A DNA stretch of 58,935 bases from Lactiplantibacillus herbarum (GCF_001039045.1 NZ_LFEE01000019.1:1-58935); one strand, 5' to 3'. Shown: positions 17,912-29,126, numbered from the stretch's first letter. The notes: a model not told the origin generated them from the sequence alone. Translations and numbers: made by a program.

Positions 17912-18538
17912 GTGAAAATACTAATCATGTTAGTCGTCGCCTACTTAATCGGCGCGATTCCTTCGGGAGTCATTATCGGCAAGCTATTCTTTCATACCGA
18001 TATCCGCCAAGCAGGTAGCGGCAATATTGGCACAACCAACACCTATCGTGTGCTTGGCCCAACTGCCGGTACGATCGTTATGGCAATGGATATCTTAAAA
18101 GGAACCATTGCGGCGCTACAGCCATCGCTGCTATTCCATATGAATAATCGTTATACGCTACTCATCGGACTAGCTGCAATTTTAGGCCACACCTTCTCAA
18201 TCTACATTGGTTTCAAAGGTGGTAAAGCCGTTGCAACCAGTGCCGGTATTCTACTAGCCTATAACTGGCAATTCTTCTTAATTGCCAGTGCAATCATGTT
18301 CACCCTCGTATACGTGACGAGCATGGTCAGTGTTGCTAGTATGACGGCCTTTCCAATTGTAACGTTGATTGCGATCTTCTACTACCAGGATTGGTTACTG
18401 TCACTCGTAGCACTAGTATTAACGGTCTTCATCTTCTATCGCCATCGGACTAATATCGCACGGATTAAGAACGGAACTGAATCCTTAGTTCATTTTGGTC
18501 TCGGTTGGCGACGGCAACAACGTAACAAAGACAACTAA
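17912..18538 (+). CDS. plsY: Glycerol-3-phosphate acyltransferase PlsY
   Basis: This roughly 208-residue integral membrane acyltransferase transfers an acyl group from acyl-phosphate to glycerol-3-phosphate, the first step of phospholipid synthesis. The three family motifs are present: [26 protein letters not shown] and [21 protein letters not shown]. About five membrane helices are predicted. The GTG at 17912 is chosen because GGGAGGAA lies eight bases upstream; an in-frame start at 17885 would precede that site. The plsY-parE divergent arrangement is common in Firmicutes. Confidence 0.96.
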   Translation: MKILIMLVVAYLIGAIPSGVIIGKLFFHTDIRQAGSGNIGTTNTYRVLGPTAGTIVMAMDILKGTIAALQPSLLFHMNNRYTLLIGLAAILGHTFSIYIGFKGGKAVATSAGILLAYNWQFFLIASAIMFTLVYVTSMVSVASMTAFPIVTLIAIFYYQDWLLSLVALVLTVFIFYRHRTNIARIKNGTESLVHFGLGWRRQQRNKDN

Positions 18539-18546
18539 TCAAGTGG

Positions 18547-18573
18547 GACTACTCATAATGGGTGGTCTTTTTT
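18547..18573 (+). terminator. Terminator of plsY
   Basis: GACTACTC pairs with GGGTGGTC, including G-U pairs, around a 5-base loop, followed by TTTTTT just after the stop. Confidence 0.65.
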
Positions 18574-18708
18574 GATGGATTGGACTAAGCTTATTGCTGG
18601 GGTTGATTTGTTTTGTAATTTAGTTAAAGTAACAAGTTACATATTGTACTAATTAAAAGCTACCGCAACGAATAACCTTTGAGGTGTCCTCCAGTTCATT
18701 CATCCCAC

Positions 18709-18742
18709 AAAAAAAGAGTCGTTTTAAAGTAAACGGCCCTTT
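18709..18742 (-). terminator. Terminator downstream of the aldose-epimerase-like gene
   Basis: On the minus strand, AAAGGGCCGTTT pairs with AAACGACTCTTT, with mismatches, and a TTTTTTT run follows. Confidence 0.75.
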
Positions 18743-18756
18743 CAACTAAAACTTAT

Positions 18757-19635
18757 TTAGAAAAATTTCACTGCGTACTGAGCATCAAACGTTTGGTTAG
18801 CTGCTAGGCGATTAATGCCCATCTTATGGCTTAATTGACCATCTGAAGCAACATTATCCGCAATCCCCCACCATGGCTCTAAACAAACGAATGGGCCTTC
18901 TGCTGGGTATGGTGACCACATGCCGACATATGGGGCGTTCTCGATGGTCATCGCAACCCCGTGATCGTCAAGGTCAGAACTCAACATTACCGTGGTCTCC
19001 TGGTGATCCAAGTCCAAGATGATTGCGTCATCTTTAAATAGGTCCCGCGTCAACGCTAATGGCTTCGTTAAATCAAAATCCGTCGTGTTCTCAGCGTCAT
19101 TTAAAGGCGCCTGTAATGGAATGTGTGGATAGACCTTCCGTGGGGCTACTGTGATTGAATAATTCTCTAAGGTAGCCGCTGGATCAGCTAACGGTACATT
19201 GAAAGCTGGGTGCCCACCAATTCCAAACAACAATTCCTGATTAGCAGGGTTGTGCACTTGGTAGCCGACGGTCAGTTCATGATCGGTTAACGTGTAGATC
19301 AAACGTAATTGGAATGCGTATGGGTACATTTCGCGGGTAGCAGCACTATCCGTTAATTCCAACGTTGCCTGCGTTGCGGTCTGTTCAACGACCGTAAACT
19401 CATTATCACGAGCAAAGCCGTGTTGGCCCATATGATAAGTTTGACCCGCAACGGTATACTGATCATCCTTTAGACGACCAACGATTGGGAATAAGACAGG
19501 TGCGTGGCGACCCCAGAACTTGGGATCAGCTTGCCACATGTACTCGATACCATCCGCTGACTTCACACTACTCAATTCGGCCCCCGCCTCATTGATCTGA
19601 ACCGTTAAATAATCATTCTTTAACTCAACTGTCAT
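18757..19635 (-). CDS. Aldose 1-epimerase family protein (LacX/GalM-like)
   Basis: The 292-residue beta-sandwich protein has the galactose-mutarotase family features EYMWQADPKFWGRHAPVLFP near residues 31-50, GQHGFARD, FGIGGHPAFNVPL and a late CLEPWWG. It most resembles the LacX branch, whose substrate is not firmly known, rather than true GalM. No sugar-catabolic genes flank it; it sits downstream of hslU with a gap of only 17 bp, so it may be read from the hsl operon. The ATG at 19635 follows AAGGGAG. Confidence 0.85.
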   Translation of the reverse strand: MTVELKNDYLTVQINEAGAELSSVKSADGIEYMWQADPKFWGRHAPVLFPIVGRLKDDQYTVAGQTYHMGQHGFARDNEFTVVEQTATQATLELTDSAATREMYPYAFQLRLIYTLTDHELTVGYQVHNPANQELLFGIGGHPAFNVPLADPAATLENYSITVAPRKVYPHIPLQAPLNDAENTTDFDLTKPLALTRDLFKDDAIILDLDHQETTVMLSSDLDDHGVAMTIENAPYVGMWSPYPAEGPFVCLEPWWGIADNVASDGQLSHKMGINRLAANQTFDAQYAVKFF

Positions 19636-19652
19636 TCTTGCAACTCCCTTAA

Positions 19653-21074
19653 TTATAGAATATAACGACTTAAATCTTTATCCTTAGCAATGTTGCCGAT
19701 ACGTTCATTGACGTAACTTTCGGTAATCGTTACTTCGCCCATTTCCATATCTGGACCTTCGTAGAGTAATTCTTCTAATAACTTCTCTAAAACGGTGTGT
19801 AAACGGCGCGCACCGATATTTTGCGTTTCATGGTTGACCTTAAAGGCAATTCCAGCAATGGCTTCAATCGCTTCGATAGTAAAGGTTACCTTGATATTGT
19901 CCGTACCAATCAAAGCAATATACTGCTTGATCAACGCGTTCTTAGGTTCCGTTAAAATCTTAACAAAATCATCTTTGCTGAGGTCATCTAATTCAACCCG
20001 AATTGGGAAACGACCCTGTAATTCTGCAATCAAATCACTGGGCTTACTTTCGGCAAAGGCACCTGAGGCCACGAAGAGAATGTGGTCCGTATTGATAGAA
20101 CCATACTTCGTTGAGATCTGTGAGCCTTCAACGATTGGTAAAATATCACGCTGAACACCTTCACGTGAAACTTCACCAGAACTCTGTTGGCCGCCCTTAG
20201 TGATCTTATCAATTTCATCAATAAAGATGATCCCGGTATTTTCGGCACGTACAATCGCATCATGATAGATATCCGCATTGTTAACGAGCTTTTCGGATTC
20301 TTCACGCACCAGAACTTCACGTGCTTCTGATACGGGCATTGTCCGTTGAATCCGCTTCTTAGGCATTAAGGCACCGAGACTGTCACCCAGGTCGATTCCC
20401 ATTTGGCCTAACATGTTATTGTTGCCGGCTGCATTCTGTTGTGGATCATCCATGTCGATTGTAACTTCGGAGTTTTCCAATAAGCCGCTTCGTAATTGGT
20501 CAGCAACGGTTAAACGTTGGTTGCGAACTTCATCCGTCACATCTTCCTTATTTGGATCTTCCATATTCGGTGTCTGTCCGTTTTGCATCTGGTTGAACAT
20601 ACTCATCATGTTCTGGAAGTCGTTACCGTTACGATTATTCTGTTTCTTTTTGGCAGCTGGTACCAACAATTTTACTAAACGCTTGTCGGCAGCTTGCACT
20701 GCTTTAGCGCGGACACCTGAGTAGGCTTCTTGCTTTTCCATCTCAATAGCCACGTCGACTAAGTCACGGACCATTGATTCAACGTCACGACCGACGTAAC
20801 CAACTTCGGTAAACTTAGTGGCTTCGACCTTAACAAATGGTGCTTGAACGATCTTAGCTAACCGGCGAGCAATTTCGGTCTTACCGACCCCGGTAGGTCC
20901 GATCATCAACATATTTTTAGGGGTGATTTCTTCCTGCATGTCAGCAGATAGTTCCATCCGACGGTAACGATTCCGTAAAGCAATCGCAACGGCTTTTTTC
21001 GCTTGGTTTTGACCAATCACATAATTATCTAGTGCGGCAACGATCTGTTTAGGCGTTTTATTGATTTGTTCCAT
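19653..21074 (-). CDS. hslU: ATP-dependent protease ATPase subunit HslU (ClpY)
   Basis: This 473-residue AAA+ unfoldase feeds substrates into the HslV peptidase. It has Walker A GPTGVGKTE near residue 58, Walker B IIFIDEIDK after the I domain and the Arg-finger region ELQGRFPIRVEL. The intermediate domain (about 110-240) contains an Asn/Gln/Met-rich insert around 165-190, common in lactobacilli. The C-terminal DLSRYIL tail is the element that inserts into HslV pockets. The gene follows hslV by 14 bp and belongs to the xerC-hslV-hslU cluster. Confidence 0.97.
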   Translation of the reverse strand: MEQINKTPKQIVAALDNYVIGQNQAKKAVAIALRNRYRRMELSADMQEEITPKNMLMIGPTGVGKTEIARRLAKIVQAPFVKVEATKFTEVGYVGRDVESMVRDLVDVAIEMEKQEAYSGVRAKAVQAADKRLVKLLVPAAKKKQNNRNGNDFQNMMSMFNQMQNGQTPNMEDPNKEDVTDEVRNQRLTVADQLRSGLLENSEVTIDMDDPQQNAAGNNNMLGQMGIDLGDSLGALMPKKRIQRTMPVSEAREVLVREESEKLVNNADIYHDAIVRAENTGIIFIDEIDKITKGGQQSSGEVSREGVQRDILPIVEGSQISTKYGSINTDHILFVASGAFAESKPSDLIAELQGRFPIRVELDDLSKDDFVKILTEPKNALIKQYIALIGTDNIKVTFTIEAIEAIAGIAFKVNHETQNIGARRLHTVLEKLLEELLYEGPDMEMGEVTITESYVNERIGNIAKDKDLSRYIL

Positions 21075-21088
21075 GAGTATCCCTCCGA

Positions 21089-21631
21089 TTAGAATGTTTC
21101 TGAAATAACGTTGTGGTTCGTAAAGATATCGATGTCACCAGCAATATTAATCGCTGCTTCAGCAACTTCTTTGGCACCCATGTCTGGGGCGTGCAGTTGC
21201 ATTGCCCGGGCTGCGGATAACGCGAAGTTACCACCAGAACCAATAGCTAGCACGTCGTTATCTGGGGTGATGACTTCGCCACTCCCAGAAACAAGTAACA
21301 TTTCATCTTTATTCATGACGATCAAGAGGGCTTCTAACTTTTGTAAGGCCTGATCACTACGCCATTCCTGTGCTAATTCAACGGCTGCACGTTGGAGATT
21401 ACCTGAAAATTCATTGAGTTTCTTTTCAAAACGGTCTTCCAAGTTGAAGGCATCAGCGACACTGCCGGCAAAACCAACAACGACCTGATTATCATAGATG
21501 CGGCGGACCTTATGAGCGGTACCCTTCATAATGACCTTTTCACCCATGGTTACTTGACCATCACCAGCCATTGCATTGTGCCCATTTTGGCGTACGGCAC
21601 AGATTGTTGTTGCTTCAAATTTTACTGTCAT
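21089..21631 (-). CDS. hslV: ATP-dependent protease peptidase subunit HslV (ClpQ)
   Basis: The 180-residue proteasome-like peptidase begins [20 protein letters not shown]. The expected N-terminal catalytic threonine is Thr8 or Thr9, after a short propeptide, and GDGQVTMG and the [14 protein letters not shown] block are typical. It assembles as a double hexamer capped by HslU. The start overlaps the end of xerC by 17 bp, suggesting coupled translation. The ATG follows GGAGACTGAAC. Confidence 0.97.
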   Translation of the reverse strand: MTVKFEATTICAVRQNGHNAMAGDGQVTMGEKVIMKGTAHKVRRIYDNQVVVGFAGSVADAFNLEDRFEKKLNEFSGNLQRAAVELAQEWRSDQALQKLEALLIVMNKDEMLLVSGSGEVITPDNDVLAIGSGGNFALSAARAMQLHAPDMGAKEVAEAAINIAGDIDIFTNHNVISETF

Positions 21632-22559
21632 GTTCAGTCTCCTTTATGCTTTCCCGCGTTGCTCGCGGAAAGAAGTTTCGATAGTCTTGTTGTAAGTGTT
21701 CTTTAGTCACGTGCGCATAGATCTGCGTCGTGGATAAACTCGTATGACCTAATAGTTCCTGCACCGTCCGTAAGTCGGCCCCATTATTCAACATCTGGGT
21801 CGCAAACGTATGCCGTAGCATATGGGGATGGATATCCGCAGTCAGACTGCTTTTTTTGACAATCTGATTCAAGACGTATTCGATGCCCCCACCGGTAATT
21901 GCGCCACCGTGACGGTTGATGAAGACCATCGTATGAGTCTGCTCATATTTGGCCATCACCGGCGTCCGACAGATTTCGTAATAGTGTTGCAGGGCTGTCG
22001 CCGCGTACCGTCCAAACGGCACGTAACGCTCCTTGTCACCCTTCCCACGTATCAGCATCATCTTGAGTTCAAAATCGACGTCGCTTAATCTGAGGTCGAC
22101 ACATTCACTCAAACGAATCCCGGTACCATACAGTACTTCTAATAAAGCCGCGTTACGAACACCCATCACGCTGTCATCCGCATAAACCGTTTGGAAGAGG
22201 ACGTCCAATTCCTTCTGATAGAAGAATCGGGGCAAGCGGGGGGCGTGCTTCTTGAGTTGCACGTACACGAAGGGATTCACTTTAGCTAAATCATTCTTAA
22301 CTAAAAAGTTATAGAACGACCGTAAACTAGAAACCTTCCGCGCAATCGAGTTACGGGTTAAATGGCGGTCATACAGATGGCTTAAATATACGTTGACATC
22401 CAAACGGTCAACTTCAGTATACGCTTTCGCACCGCCGTTTGCCGTTAAGAAATCATTAAAAGCCTGAATATCTTCCCGGTAAGCCGCAGCCGTCTCATCC
22501 GAGTATTGACGTTCAACCCGAATGTACTTCAGAAAAAGCGGTAAATAGTCTGTTTCCAT
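21615..22559 (-). CDS. xerC: Tyrosine recombinase XerC
   Basis: This 314-residue tyrosine recombinase resolves chromosome dimers at dif with XerD. All catalytic residues are recognisable: Arg in GTGIRLSE, Lys in [10 protein letters not shown], His-x-x-Arg in HMLRHTFA, His in [12 protein letters not shown] and the nucleophilic Tyr in that block. The N-terminal SAM-like domain starts at about residue 5. The ATG at 22559 has GGAGG upstream. It heads the xerC-hslV-hslU cluster and follows trmFO. It contrasts with the active-site-poor Xer-like gene at 8.4-9.2 kb. Confidence 0.95.
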   Translation of the reverse strand: METDYLPLFLKYIRVERQYSDETAAAYREDIQAFNDFLTANGGAKAYTEVDRLDVNVYLSHLYDRHLTRNSIARKVSSLRSFYNFLVKNDLAKVNPFVYVQLKKHAPRLPRFFYQKELDVLFQTVYADDSVMGVRNAALLEVLYGTGIRLSECVDLRLSDVDFELKMMLIRGKGDKERYVPFGRYAATALQHYYEICRTPVMAKYEQTHTMVFINRHGGAITGGGIEYVLNQIVKKSSLTADIHPHMLRHTFATQMLNNGADLRTVQELLGHTSLSTTQIYAHVTKEHLQQDYRNFFPRATRESIKETEHDSKI

Positions 22560-22628
22560 ATAAAAAAACCTCCATCCAATGCCACTTTAGCAAAGTCTGG
22601 AGGAAAACACAATTATGCACCCTGTTGA

Positions 22629-23954
22629 TTAGTCAGTAATCGTCAAAGCTTCTGTTTTGAAAGTCGTTAAGTCGGCTAATGCCCGTTCTGAGATTGCCGT
22701 ATTACGTTCGCGCTTATCGCGGACGCGTTGACCAAGCTTAGGCATGATTCCGAAGTTCGCGTTCATTGGTTGGAAATGCGTTGCACTCGTGTGGGTAATG
22801 TAATTAGCCATCGCCCCCAGCATCGTATCAACTGGGAAAACGACGGGTTCTAATCCTAAAGCTAACCGTGCCGCATTAGTCCCAGCAACGATTCCGCTCC
22901 CAGCACTTTCGATGTAGCCTTCAACCCCCGTCATTTGACCGGCGAAGAATAAGTCGGAACGCTGTTTAGTCTGGTAAGTTGGTTCTAGTAACTTGGGTGA
23001 CTTCATAAACGTATTACGATGCATGACACCGTAACGAACGAATTCGACGTTTTCAAGTCCTGGAATCATTGAGAAGACCCGCTTCTGTTCCCCCCATTTA
23101 AGATGCGTCTGGAAGCCAACGATATTGTAAAGTTCACCGGTGGCATCGTCTTGACGTAATTGAACGACGGCGAATGGTTGTTTACCGGTCTTAGGATCTT
23201 CAAGACCAACCGGCTTCAATGGGCCAAACAACATCGTCTGACGACCGCGTTGGGCCATGACTTCGATCGGCATACAGCCTTCAAAGACATCCGAATTTTC
23301 AAAGTCATGGGCTTCAGCCATTTCAGCGTTGATCAAGGCTTCATAAAAAGCATCAAATTCTTCTTCAGTCATTGGACAATTTAAATAAGCGGCTTCGCCA
23401 CGATCATAGCGGGACTTCAAGTAGACCTTGTCCATATCGATCGAATCCTTAGTCAAGATCGGTGCAGCGGCATCAAAGAAGTGTAAGTCATCTTCTTCGT
23501 TGAAGTCTTGGATTGACTTAGCAAGTGAGGCTGCCGTTAAAGGACCGGTTGCCACGACCGTAATCCCTTCTGGTAAGGTGGTCATTTCTTCATTAATAAT
23601 TTCGACGTTTGGTAAGTTCGTAATCGATTCGGTGATCTCAGCTGAGAACGTGTCACGGTCGACGGCTAAGGCGCCACCGGCTGGAACAGAGTGATGTTCG
23701 GCTGATTGCATGACGATCGAATCCATTTGACGCATTTCGGCCTTTAATAAACCGGCCGCATTAGCTAGTTGATTAGCCCGTAATGAGTTCGTACAAACTA
23801 ATTCCGCAAATTGTGCGGTGTGGTGCGCTGGGGTCATTTTGCTTGGTCGCATTTCGTATAGGCGAACGTTGACGCCCATGTTGGCGATTTGCCAAGCGGC
23901 TTCGGAACCCGCAAGTCCCGCGCCGATTACATTTACAGTTGGTGTTGATGCCAT
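22629..23954 (-). CDS. trmFO: Methylenetetrahydrofolate-tRNA-(uracil-5)-methyltransferase TrmFO
   Basis: This folate/FAD-dependent enzyme makes 5-methyluridine at position 54 of tRNA. The FAD-binding [18 protein letters not shown] motif is at the N-terminus, followed by VCTNSLRAN, a conserved [15 protein letters not shown] block and the late [15 protein letters not shown] motif. The ATG at 23954 is chosen because AAGAGGAAATCAGG lies just upstream; the frame stays open to 24035 but that extension lacks a ribosome-binding site and homology-like sequence. It lies between topA and xerC, the usual order in lactobacilli. Confidence 0.95.
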   Translation of the reverse strand: MASTPTVNVIGAGLAGSEAAWQIANMGVNVRLYEMRPSKMTPAHHTAQFAELVCTNSLRANQLANAAGLLKAEMRQMDSIVMQSAEHHSVPAGGALAVDRDTFSAEITESITNLPNVEIINEEMTTLPEGITVVATGPLTAASLAKSIQDFNEEDDLHFFDAAAPILTKDSIDMDKVYLKSRYDRGEAAYLNCPMTEEEFDAFYEALINAEMAEAHDFENSDVFEGCMPIEVMAQRGRQTMLFGPLKPVGLEDPKTGKQPFAVVQLRQDDATGELYNIVGFQTHLKWGEQKRVFSMIPGLENVEFVRYGVMHRNTFMKSPKLLEPTYQTKQRSDLFFAGQMTGVEGYIESAGSGIVAGTNAARLALGLEPVVFPVDTMLGAMANYITHTSATHFQPMNANFGIMPKLGQRVRDKRERNTAISERALADLTTFKTEALTITD

Positions 23955-24182
23955 CCTGATTTCCTCTTTTCTTAAATCCATACCGTTGATAGTATTGAAG
24001 TAATCATAACCGAGAAACTGATAGAATACAAACAAACTTGCTAGCCCGATTGATATTAAAAAGCGCTAATCAGATCAAACGCGAACTTTATTTAGATGTT
24101 TATTCTAATTCCCCGGGGAAATAATTATTATCCCCTTATAATCAAGAACAATCCGCTCCAATTCATTATAATTGTTCGCAAA

Positions 24183-24220
24183 TAAAAGAAGCAACCATCC
24201 GCGATGATTGCTTCTTTTAT
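24183..24220 (-). terminator. Terminator of topA
   Basis: AAAAGAAGCAATCATC pairs with GATGGTTGCTTCTTTT across a short CGCG loop on the minus strand, just after the topA stop, with a T run. Confidence 0.9.
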
Positions 24221-24230
24221 TAAACCATTT

Positions 24231-26381
24231 TTACTTTTGGACGTCTTCCTTATAGTCGCCGTTAGGGCAAAGGACCTGTTTACCACCCTTGACCTTCTTT
24301 TCAACCAAGTAGTGACCGTCTTTAGGACAATCACGACCAACTGGCTTATCCCATGAGACAAAGTCACATTCTGGGAAACGGGAACAACCGTAGAAAATCC
24401 GGTTCTTCTTGGACTTACGCTCAATCACTTGGCCCTTCTTACATTGTGGGCAGATGATCCCGATCTCTTTAACAATCGCCTTAGTATTACGACAATCTGG
24501 GAAACGAGAACAAGCGAAGAACTTACCGTAGCGACCCATCTTAACAACCATTGGGGCCCCACACAAGTCACAGTTGAAGCCGGCCAGTTCATCTTTAATC
24601 TGGATTTTCTCCATACTCTCTTCAGCCGTCGCAACTTCTTTAGAGAACGGCTTATAGAAACTATCGACAACTTCAACCCAGTTCTCTTTACCTTCTTCAG
24701 TCGCATCCAACTGCTCTTCAAGCGTGGCGGTAAAACCAGCATTAACGACATCCGGGAAGTATTCCTGAATAATATCGTTAACGATTTCTCCTAATTCAGT
24801 AGGAACGAAACGCCGGGCTTCTATTTTCACGTAGTACCGTCGTTGAATCGTATCTAGCGTTGGTGCGTACGTTGACGGACGACCAACCCCATTTTCTTCC
24901 AGCGCCTTGATCAAGTTCGCTTCAGAATAGCGAGCTGGTGGCTGAGTGAAATGTTGTTGGGGATCAGTCTTCGATAACGTCACGACATCACCTTCACTGA
25001 GATCTGGCAAGACATTATTTTTCTCAGTCTTATCATAGATTTTCGTGAACCCAGCAAACTTGGTCTTAGACCCGTTTGCCCGGAACTGGACGTCATTTTG
25101 ATCGATGGTAACTGCCATCGTATCTAAAACTTCCGGTGTCATCTGGCTGGCAACAAACCGTGACCAGATTAATTGGTATAAACGGAATTGGTCTTTAGTC
25201 AGATAATCCTTGATACTGGCAGGGGTTCGGAAGACAGAAGATGGTCGAATTGCCTCATGGGCATCCTGAGCACCTTCTGGTAATTTACCCTTAACCGGTT
25301 TGATGGCTGCATACTCTTCCCCGTATTCTTTATGCAAGAATTGAGAAGCTTCGTGCTTAGCAATCGAAGAGATCCGGGTTGAGTCAGTACGCATATAGGT
25401 GATTAGTCCCACATTACCGTCCTTACCAACGTTGATTCCTTCATATAATTGTTGTGCTGCCATCATCGTTTTACGCGTCCGGAAGTTCAACTTCCGGTTA
25501 GCATCCTGTTGCATGGTTGACGTCGTAAATGGTGGTGATGGGAACCGTTTACGTGCCTTCTTAACAACCTTGACCACGTCAAAGTTGCCGTTACGGTCCA
25601 ACTGTTTTAAAATCTTTTGAACCGCGTCGTTGTCGTCCAACGGCTGCTTCTTGTTATGCGTCCCATAGAAACTAGCCATGAACTTAGAACGACCTTTTTG
25701 GAATTCACTGTCGATCGTCCAATATTCTTGAGGCTCAAACGCCTTGATGGCTTTTTCACGTTGGATAATCAAATCAAGTGCAATCGACTGCACCCGCCCA
25801 GCGGACAGGCCCTTCTTGACCTTCTTCCACAGTAGCGGACTAATCGAATAACCCACTAAGCGGTCTAAGATCCGACGCGCTTGTTGGGCGTCAACCAAGT
25901 CCATATCGATTGAACGGGGTTCCTTAAAGGCATTTTTAACGGTATCTTTCGTAATTTCATTGAAGACGACCCGGTTCTTGTCTTTAGGATCAAGACCTAA
26001 TAAGTAAGATAAGTGCCACGCAATTGCTTCCCCTTCACGATCCGGATCAGATGCGAGGTAGACGGCTTTGGCCTTTTTAGCTTCCTTACGCAGGTTCTTG
26101 ATGACGTCACCCTTACCACGAATTGAGATGTAGTGAGGTTCGTACTCGTTGTCGACGTCGACCCCCATCTTACTTTTAGGCAAGTCCCGGATATGGCCCA
26201 GACTGGCCACAACCTTATATGAACGTCCTAAATATTTTTCAATCGTTTTCGCCTTCGAAGGTGATTCCACGATTACTAATTTCTTAGCGGGAGTTTTAGG
26301 TTTACGCTTTGTTGCGGTCTTGGTTTTTGTTGCGGGTTTCCGCTTTGTCGCCGGTTTGGCTTTAGTTGTACTAGTAGCCAC
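24231..26381 (-). CDS. topA: DNA topoisomerase I
   Basis: The 716-residue type IA topoisomerase relaxes negative supercoils. It has a Lys/Ala/Thr-rich N-terminal tail of about 30 residues, then the Toprim motif [17 protein letters not shown] and [13 protein letters not shown], and the active-site tyrosine in [14 protein letters not shown]. The C-terminus carries two complete four-cysteine zinc ribbons (CDLCGAP...CSRFPDC and CPQCKKG...CSRFPEC) and a third degenerate one with only two cysteines. The start is GTG, with AAGGAG nine bases upstream. It lies between dprA and trmFO. Confidence 0.97.
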   Translation of the reverse strand: MATSTTKAKPATKRKPATKTKTATKRKPKTPAKKLVIVESPSKAKTIEKYLGRSYKVVASLGHIRDLPKSKMGVDVDNEYEPHYISIRGKGDVIKNLRKEAKKAKAVYLASDPDREGEAIAWHLSYLLGLDPKDKNRVVFNEITKDTVKNAFKEPRSIDMDLVDAQQARRILDRLVGYSISPLLWKKVKKGLSAGRVQSIALDLIIQREKAIKAFEPQEYWTIDSEFQKGRSKFMASFYGTHNKKQPLDDNDAVQKILKQLDRNGNFDVVKVVKKARKRFPSPPFTTSTMQQDANRKLNFRTRKTMMAAQQLYEGINVGKDGNVGLITYMRTDSTRISSIAKHEASQFLHKEYGEEYAAIKPVKGKLPEGAQDAHEAIRPSSVFRTPASIKDYLTKDQFRLYQLIWSRFVASQMTPEVLDTMAVTIDQNDVQFRANGSKTKFAGFTKIYDKTEKNNVLPDLSEGDVVTLSKTDPQQHFTQPPARYSEANLIKALEENGVGRPSTYAPTLDTIQRRYYVKIEARRFVPTELGEIVNDIIQEYFPDVVNAGFTATLEEQLDATEEGKENWVEVVDSFYKPFSKEVATAEESMEKIQIKDELAGFNCDLCGAPMVVKMGRYGKFFACSRFPDCRNTKAIVKEIGIICPQCKKGQVIERKSKKNRIFYGCSRFPECDFVSWDKPVGRDCPKDGHYLVEKKVKGGKQVLCPNGDYKEDVQK

Positions 26382-26470
26382 GCGATCAGCTCCTTACAGG
26401 TTTTTATTATAATTACAATCAAGTTTAGTTTAATAAATCCCTGTAATCATATTTCAAAAATTTACGCTTG

Positions 26471-27337
26471 TCAAATTTCAGGTAAAAACTCTTCTATTAT
26501 ATGTTGCGAATTTAGTACTGGTTTCGCCCCAGCCACGATCAATTGGTTACAACCGACCGATAGCGGCGCATCTATTGGGCCGGGTACTGCGAGCACGTTA
26601 CGGTTATTTTGCAACGCCAAATTAGCGGTAATCAAGCTCCCGGAATGCTCCCGAGCTTCGACGACCACTAACGTTTGGCATAGTCCCGCAATAATGCGGT
26701 TACGTTCGACAAAATGATACCGTTCAGGTCCAACGCCCAGCGGGTACTCGCTGATAAGTAAACCGACCTGACTAACTTGCTGTTGCAGTTCAGCGTGTGT
26801 GCGCGGATAACTGATATCTAGGCCCGTGCCAATAATTGCAATCGTCGGCAATTGGTATTTCAAGGCAGTCTGATGTGCACAGCCATCCGCTCCCTTAGCT
26901 AACCCACTCACAATCGTAATCCCATGTTGCGCTAAAGGGGCTACCAGTTGATCAATGACCCGCGCGGCGTATGGACTGGCCTGACGCGCACCAACCATCG
27001 CTAACTGCCGTGTTGCCAGTAGTTCCCGATGACCTCGCAGAAACAGCACTAGTGGTGGGTGATAACTCTCTAGTAACGCCACCGGGTAGTCCGCATCCAG
27101 AATCGTCAGAATATCGACGTTAGCATGACGTTGTAACCGCCGTTGAAAGTCATCACTACACCAATCAGCCACAAACCGTCGCCGCCGATTAACCGGCATT
27201 TTAGCAATCACGGTCAGTTGCCGTGGATCCGTCACAACCACGTGTCGCTTTCGACAGTATTGAAAGATTTTGACCCGTTCACCGTAACCAATTCCGCGAG
27301 CTAATTGTAGCCGCACCAATAAACTTCGTAATTGCAT
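26471..27337 (-). CDS. dprA: DNA processing protein DprA (Smf)
   Basis: This protein of about 288 residues loads RecA on incoming single-stranded DNA during transformation. The Rossmann-like core shows LAMVGARQASPYA, IVSGLAKGADGCAHQTAL, IIGTGLDISYP and the SEYPLGVGPERYHFVERNRIIAGL block characteristic of DprA. The ATG at 27337 follows AAGGAGTGAGTCG; an in-frame start at 27385 lacks such a site. It sits between rnhB and topA, its usual place in lactobacilli. No winged-helix C-terminal extension is present. Confidence 0.95.
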   Translation of the reverse strand: MQLRSLLVRLQLARGIGYGERVKIFQYCRKRHVVVTDPRQLTVIAKMPVNRRRRFVADWCSDDFQRRLQRHANVDILTILDADYPVALLESYHPPLVLFLRGHRELLATRQLAMVGARQASPYAARVIDQLVAPLAQHGITIVSGLAKGADGCAHQTALKYQLPTIAIIGTGLDISYPRTHAELQQQVSQVGLLISEYPLGVGPERYHFVERNRIIAGLCQTLVVVEAREHSGSLITANLALQNNRNVLAVPGPIDAPLSVGCNQLIVAGAKPVLNSQHIIEEFLPEI

Positions 27338-27409
27338 CGACTCACTCCTTAATAAGGGCATACCACCAGAACAACTAGTGATCACATGCTTTATTAAGTA
27401 GTTACGTCG

Positions 27410-28176
27410 TTAAGCTAACCCAGCATTTCTAACTGGTGAAAAAGATTGGCGATGAATGGCCGTTGCACCGAGTGTTTGTAAGCCAGCTAAGTGTTTCGCC
27501 GTGCCGTAGCCCATATTACCTGCAAAGTCGTAACCTGGATAGACTTGATCATACATGACCATTAAGTTGTCCCGAACGACTTCGCCACGATACTAGCCGC
27601 TGAAATACTGGCACTCTTTGCATCACCCTTGATCAAACGAGTCTGCTCAATGGGAACGGGAACTTGCATTGCATCAACTAACAGTAGCGTTGGTTGCACG
27701 TCCAAGTTAGTCACCGCTTGGGCCATTGCCACCCGCGTTGCTTCATAGATATTCAACCGATCGATCTGTTGGGCATCCGCAATCCCGATACCAACAGCCA
27801 CAGCTTCTTCCAAAATTTTAGGTATCAGTTCCAGTCGTTTCTTAGCCGTCAGTTGCTTGGAGTCGTTAACTTCTAGCAGATCAAAGTCTGGTCGAATGAC
27901 CACGGCTGCCGTGACAACTGGTCCAGCCAGCGGGCCACGGCCAACTTCATCGATGCCGGCCACGTATTGACCACCCTGAGCCCAGAAATCACGTTCCAGA
28001 CGCATATGCTGTTCAAGACGTGTGACAAGTGCCGCGTGCTTCTCCGCCTGTTTTAAATACCGCTGGTAAGCTTGCTGAACACCTTTACGCGGATCATTCT
28101 GCGCAGCCATTAAGATTTCTTCAGTAGGCTGATCAGCCAACAACTGCTTGAATTCGGCAATCGTCCGCTCAGGCAT
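27410..28176 (-). pseudogene. rnhB: Ribonuclease HII with a single-base frameshift near the C-terminus
   Basis: RNase HII removes ribonucleotides from DNA-RNA hybrids. Acidic catalytic residues are present: [18 protein letters not shown] and [17 protein letters not shown]. The frame then reads SFGTT and stops at 27562. Shifting by one base at about 27579-27582 restores [33 protein letters not shown] and IHRQSFSPV, ending at 27410. That is the expected C-terminal helix set and a 255-residue product. Loss of one A from an AAA lysine codon, or of one G, would explain it. The ATG at 28176 overlaps the rbgA stop and is preceded by CGGGAG. The truncated form lacks the conserved GYGT segment. It is unclear whether the break is biological or a base-calling error. 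Confidence 0.88.
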
Positions 28177-29023
28177 CCTGTTGGTCTCCCGATAAATCAA
28201 GGGTGAAGCGACCCAGACGACCCTTACGAATATCTAACAAGAAGGCCACGCAGAAACGTTCCCAATCATCACGCATGCCGGCATTCTTCGTCATGACCAG
28301 CAATAATTCAGGACTAGGTAGTTCTAATTGTTCTTCCGTAACGCGGTACCGTTTAATTAATTGATTAGCATAGTGTTCCTTGTAGAAGTCGAGTGCGAAC
28401 AATGCCACGTCGTCGTTTGGATAAATATTTTCCTTGATAGCACCAGTCACTGCTAGCTTAGTCCCAACGAGTTGATCCTCAAACTTTGGCCATAAAATCC
28501 CGGGCGTATCGAGTAACTCCAATTTATTAGAAGCTTTCAGCCACTGTTGTCCCTTGGTTACACCAGGGCGATCTCCGACTTTAGCAATCTTCTTATTGAT
28601 TATGTGATTGAGTAACGTTGATTTACCCACGTTAGGGATTCCGACACAGACTGCTCGAATTGGTCGGTTAGTAATGCCGCGGGCTTCGATTTTGGCTAAT
28701 TTATCCGCCAACATCTCGGTTGCAGCTTGGGTGATCTGCTTACCAATTGTCACGCTACGTGAATCAATCGCAATCGCAGTCTGCCCCTGTTCCTGATAGT
28801 ACTTAACCCAGTCAGCCGTCGCTTGTGGATCAGCTAAATCTTTTTTTGTCATCAATAATAGATGGGGCTTTTGCTTGATAACTTTTTCAATCGCTGGGTT
28901 GCGTGAAGCGACTGGAATCCGAGCATCTACCAATTCAAAAACGATATCAACTAAGTGTAAGTTATCTTCAATCTGATGAATGGCTTTCGCCATGTGTCCT
29001 GGGTACCATTGAATATTTGCCAT
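28169..29023 (-). CDS. rbgA: Ribosome biogenesis GTPase RbgA (YlqF)
   Basis: The 284-residue GTPase is circularly permuted: the G4 motif (TKKDLAD) comes first near residue 58, then G1 [12 protein letters not shown] near 128 and G3 [10 protein letters not shown]. It assists late 50S assembly at the membrane-free ribosome. The N-terminal [11 protein letters not shown] is the family signature. Its stop overlaps the rnhB start, the conserved rbgA-rnhB coupling. It is the first housekeeping gene after the AT-rich insert at 29.1-30.9 kb. Confidence 0.96.
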   Translation of the reverse strand: MANIQWYPGHMAKAIHQIEDNLHLVDIVFELVDARIPVASRNPAIEKVIKQKPHLLLMTKKDLADPQATADWVKYYQEQGQTAIAIDSRSVTIGKQITQAATEMLADKLAKIEARGITNRPIRAVCVGIPNVGKSTLLNHIINKKIAKVGDRPGVTKGQQWLKASNKLELLDTPGILWPKFEDQLVGTKLAVTGAIKENIYPNDDVALFALDFYKEHYANQLIKRYRVTEEQLELPSPELLLVMTKNAGMRDDWERFCVAFLLDIRKGRLGRFTLDLSGDQQDA

Positions 29024-29126
29024 TAATAATCTTCCTTTCGCCCAGTTACGGGCACGTCCATTAGTCAGTTACCTTCCATCATACCGGCAAACGGATGAAA
29101 ACGCCAGTTAGTTCAACTCTAATACA

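Noticed and set aside
22560-22628. Attenuator ahead of xerC
   Set aside because: A CCTCCA/TGGAGG stem followed by T7 exists, but the GGAGG is better explained as the xerC ribosome-binding site and the stem is only 6 bp.
24429-24794. 121-codon plus-strand frame
   Set aside because: It is antisense to the zinc-ribbon end of topA and has no independent support.
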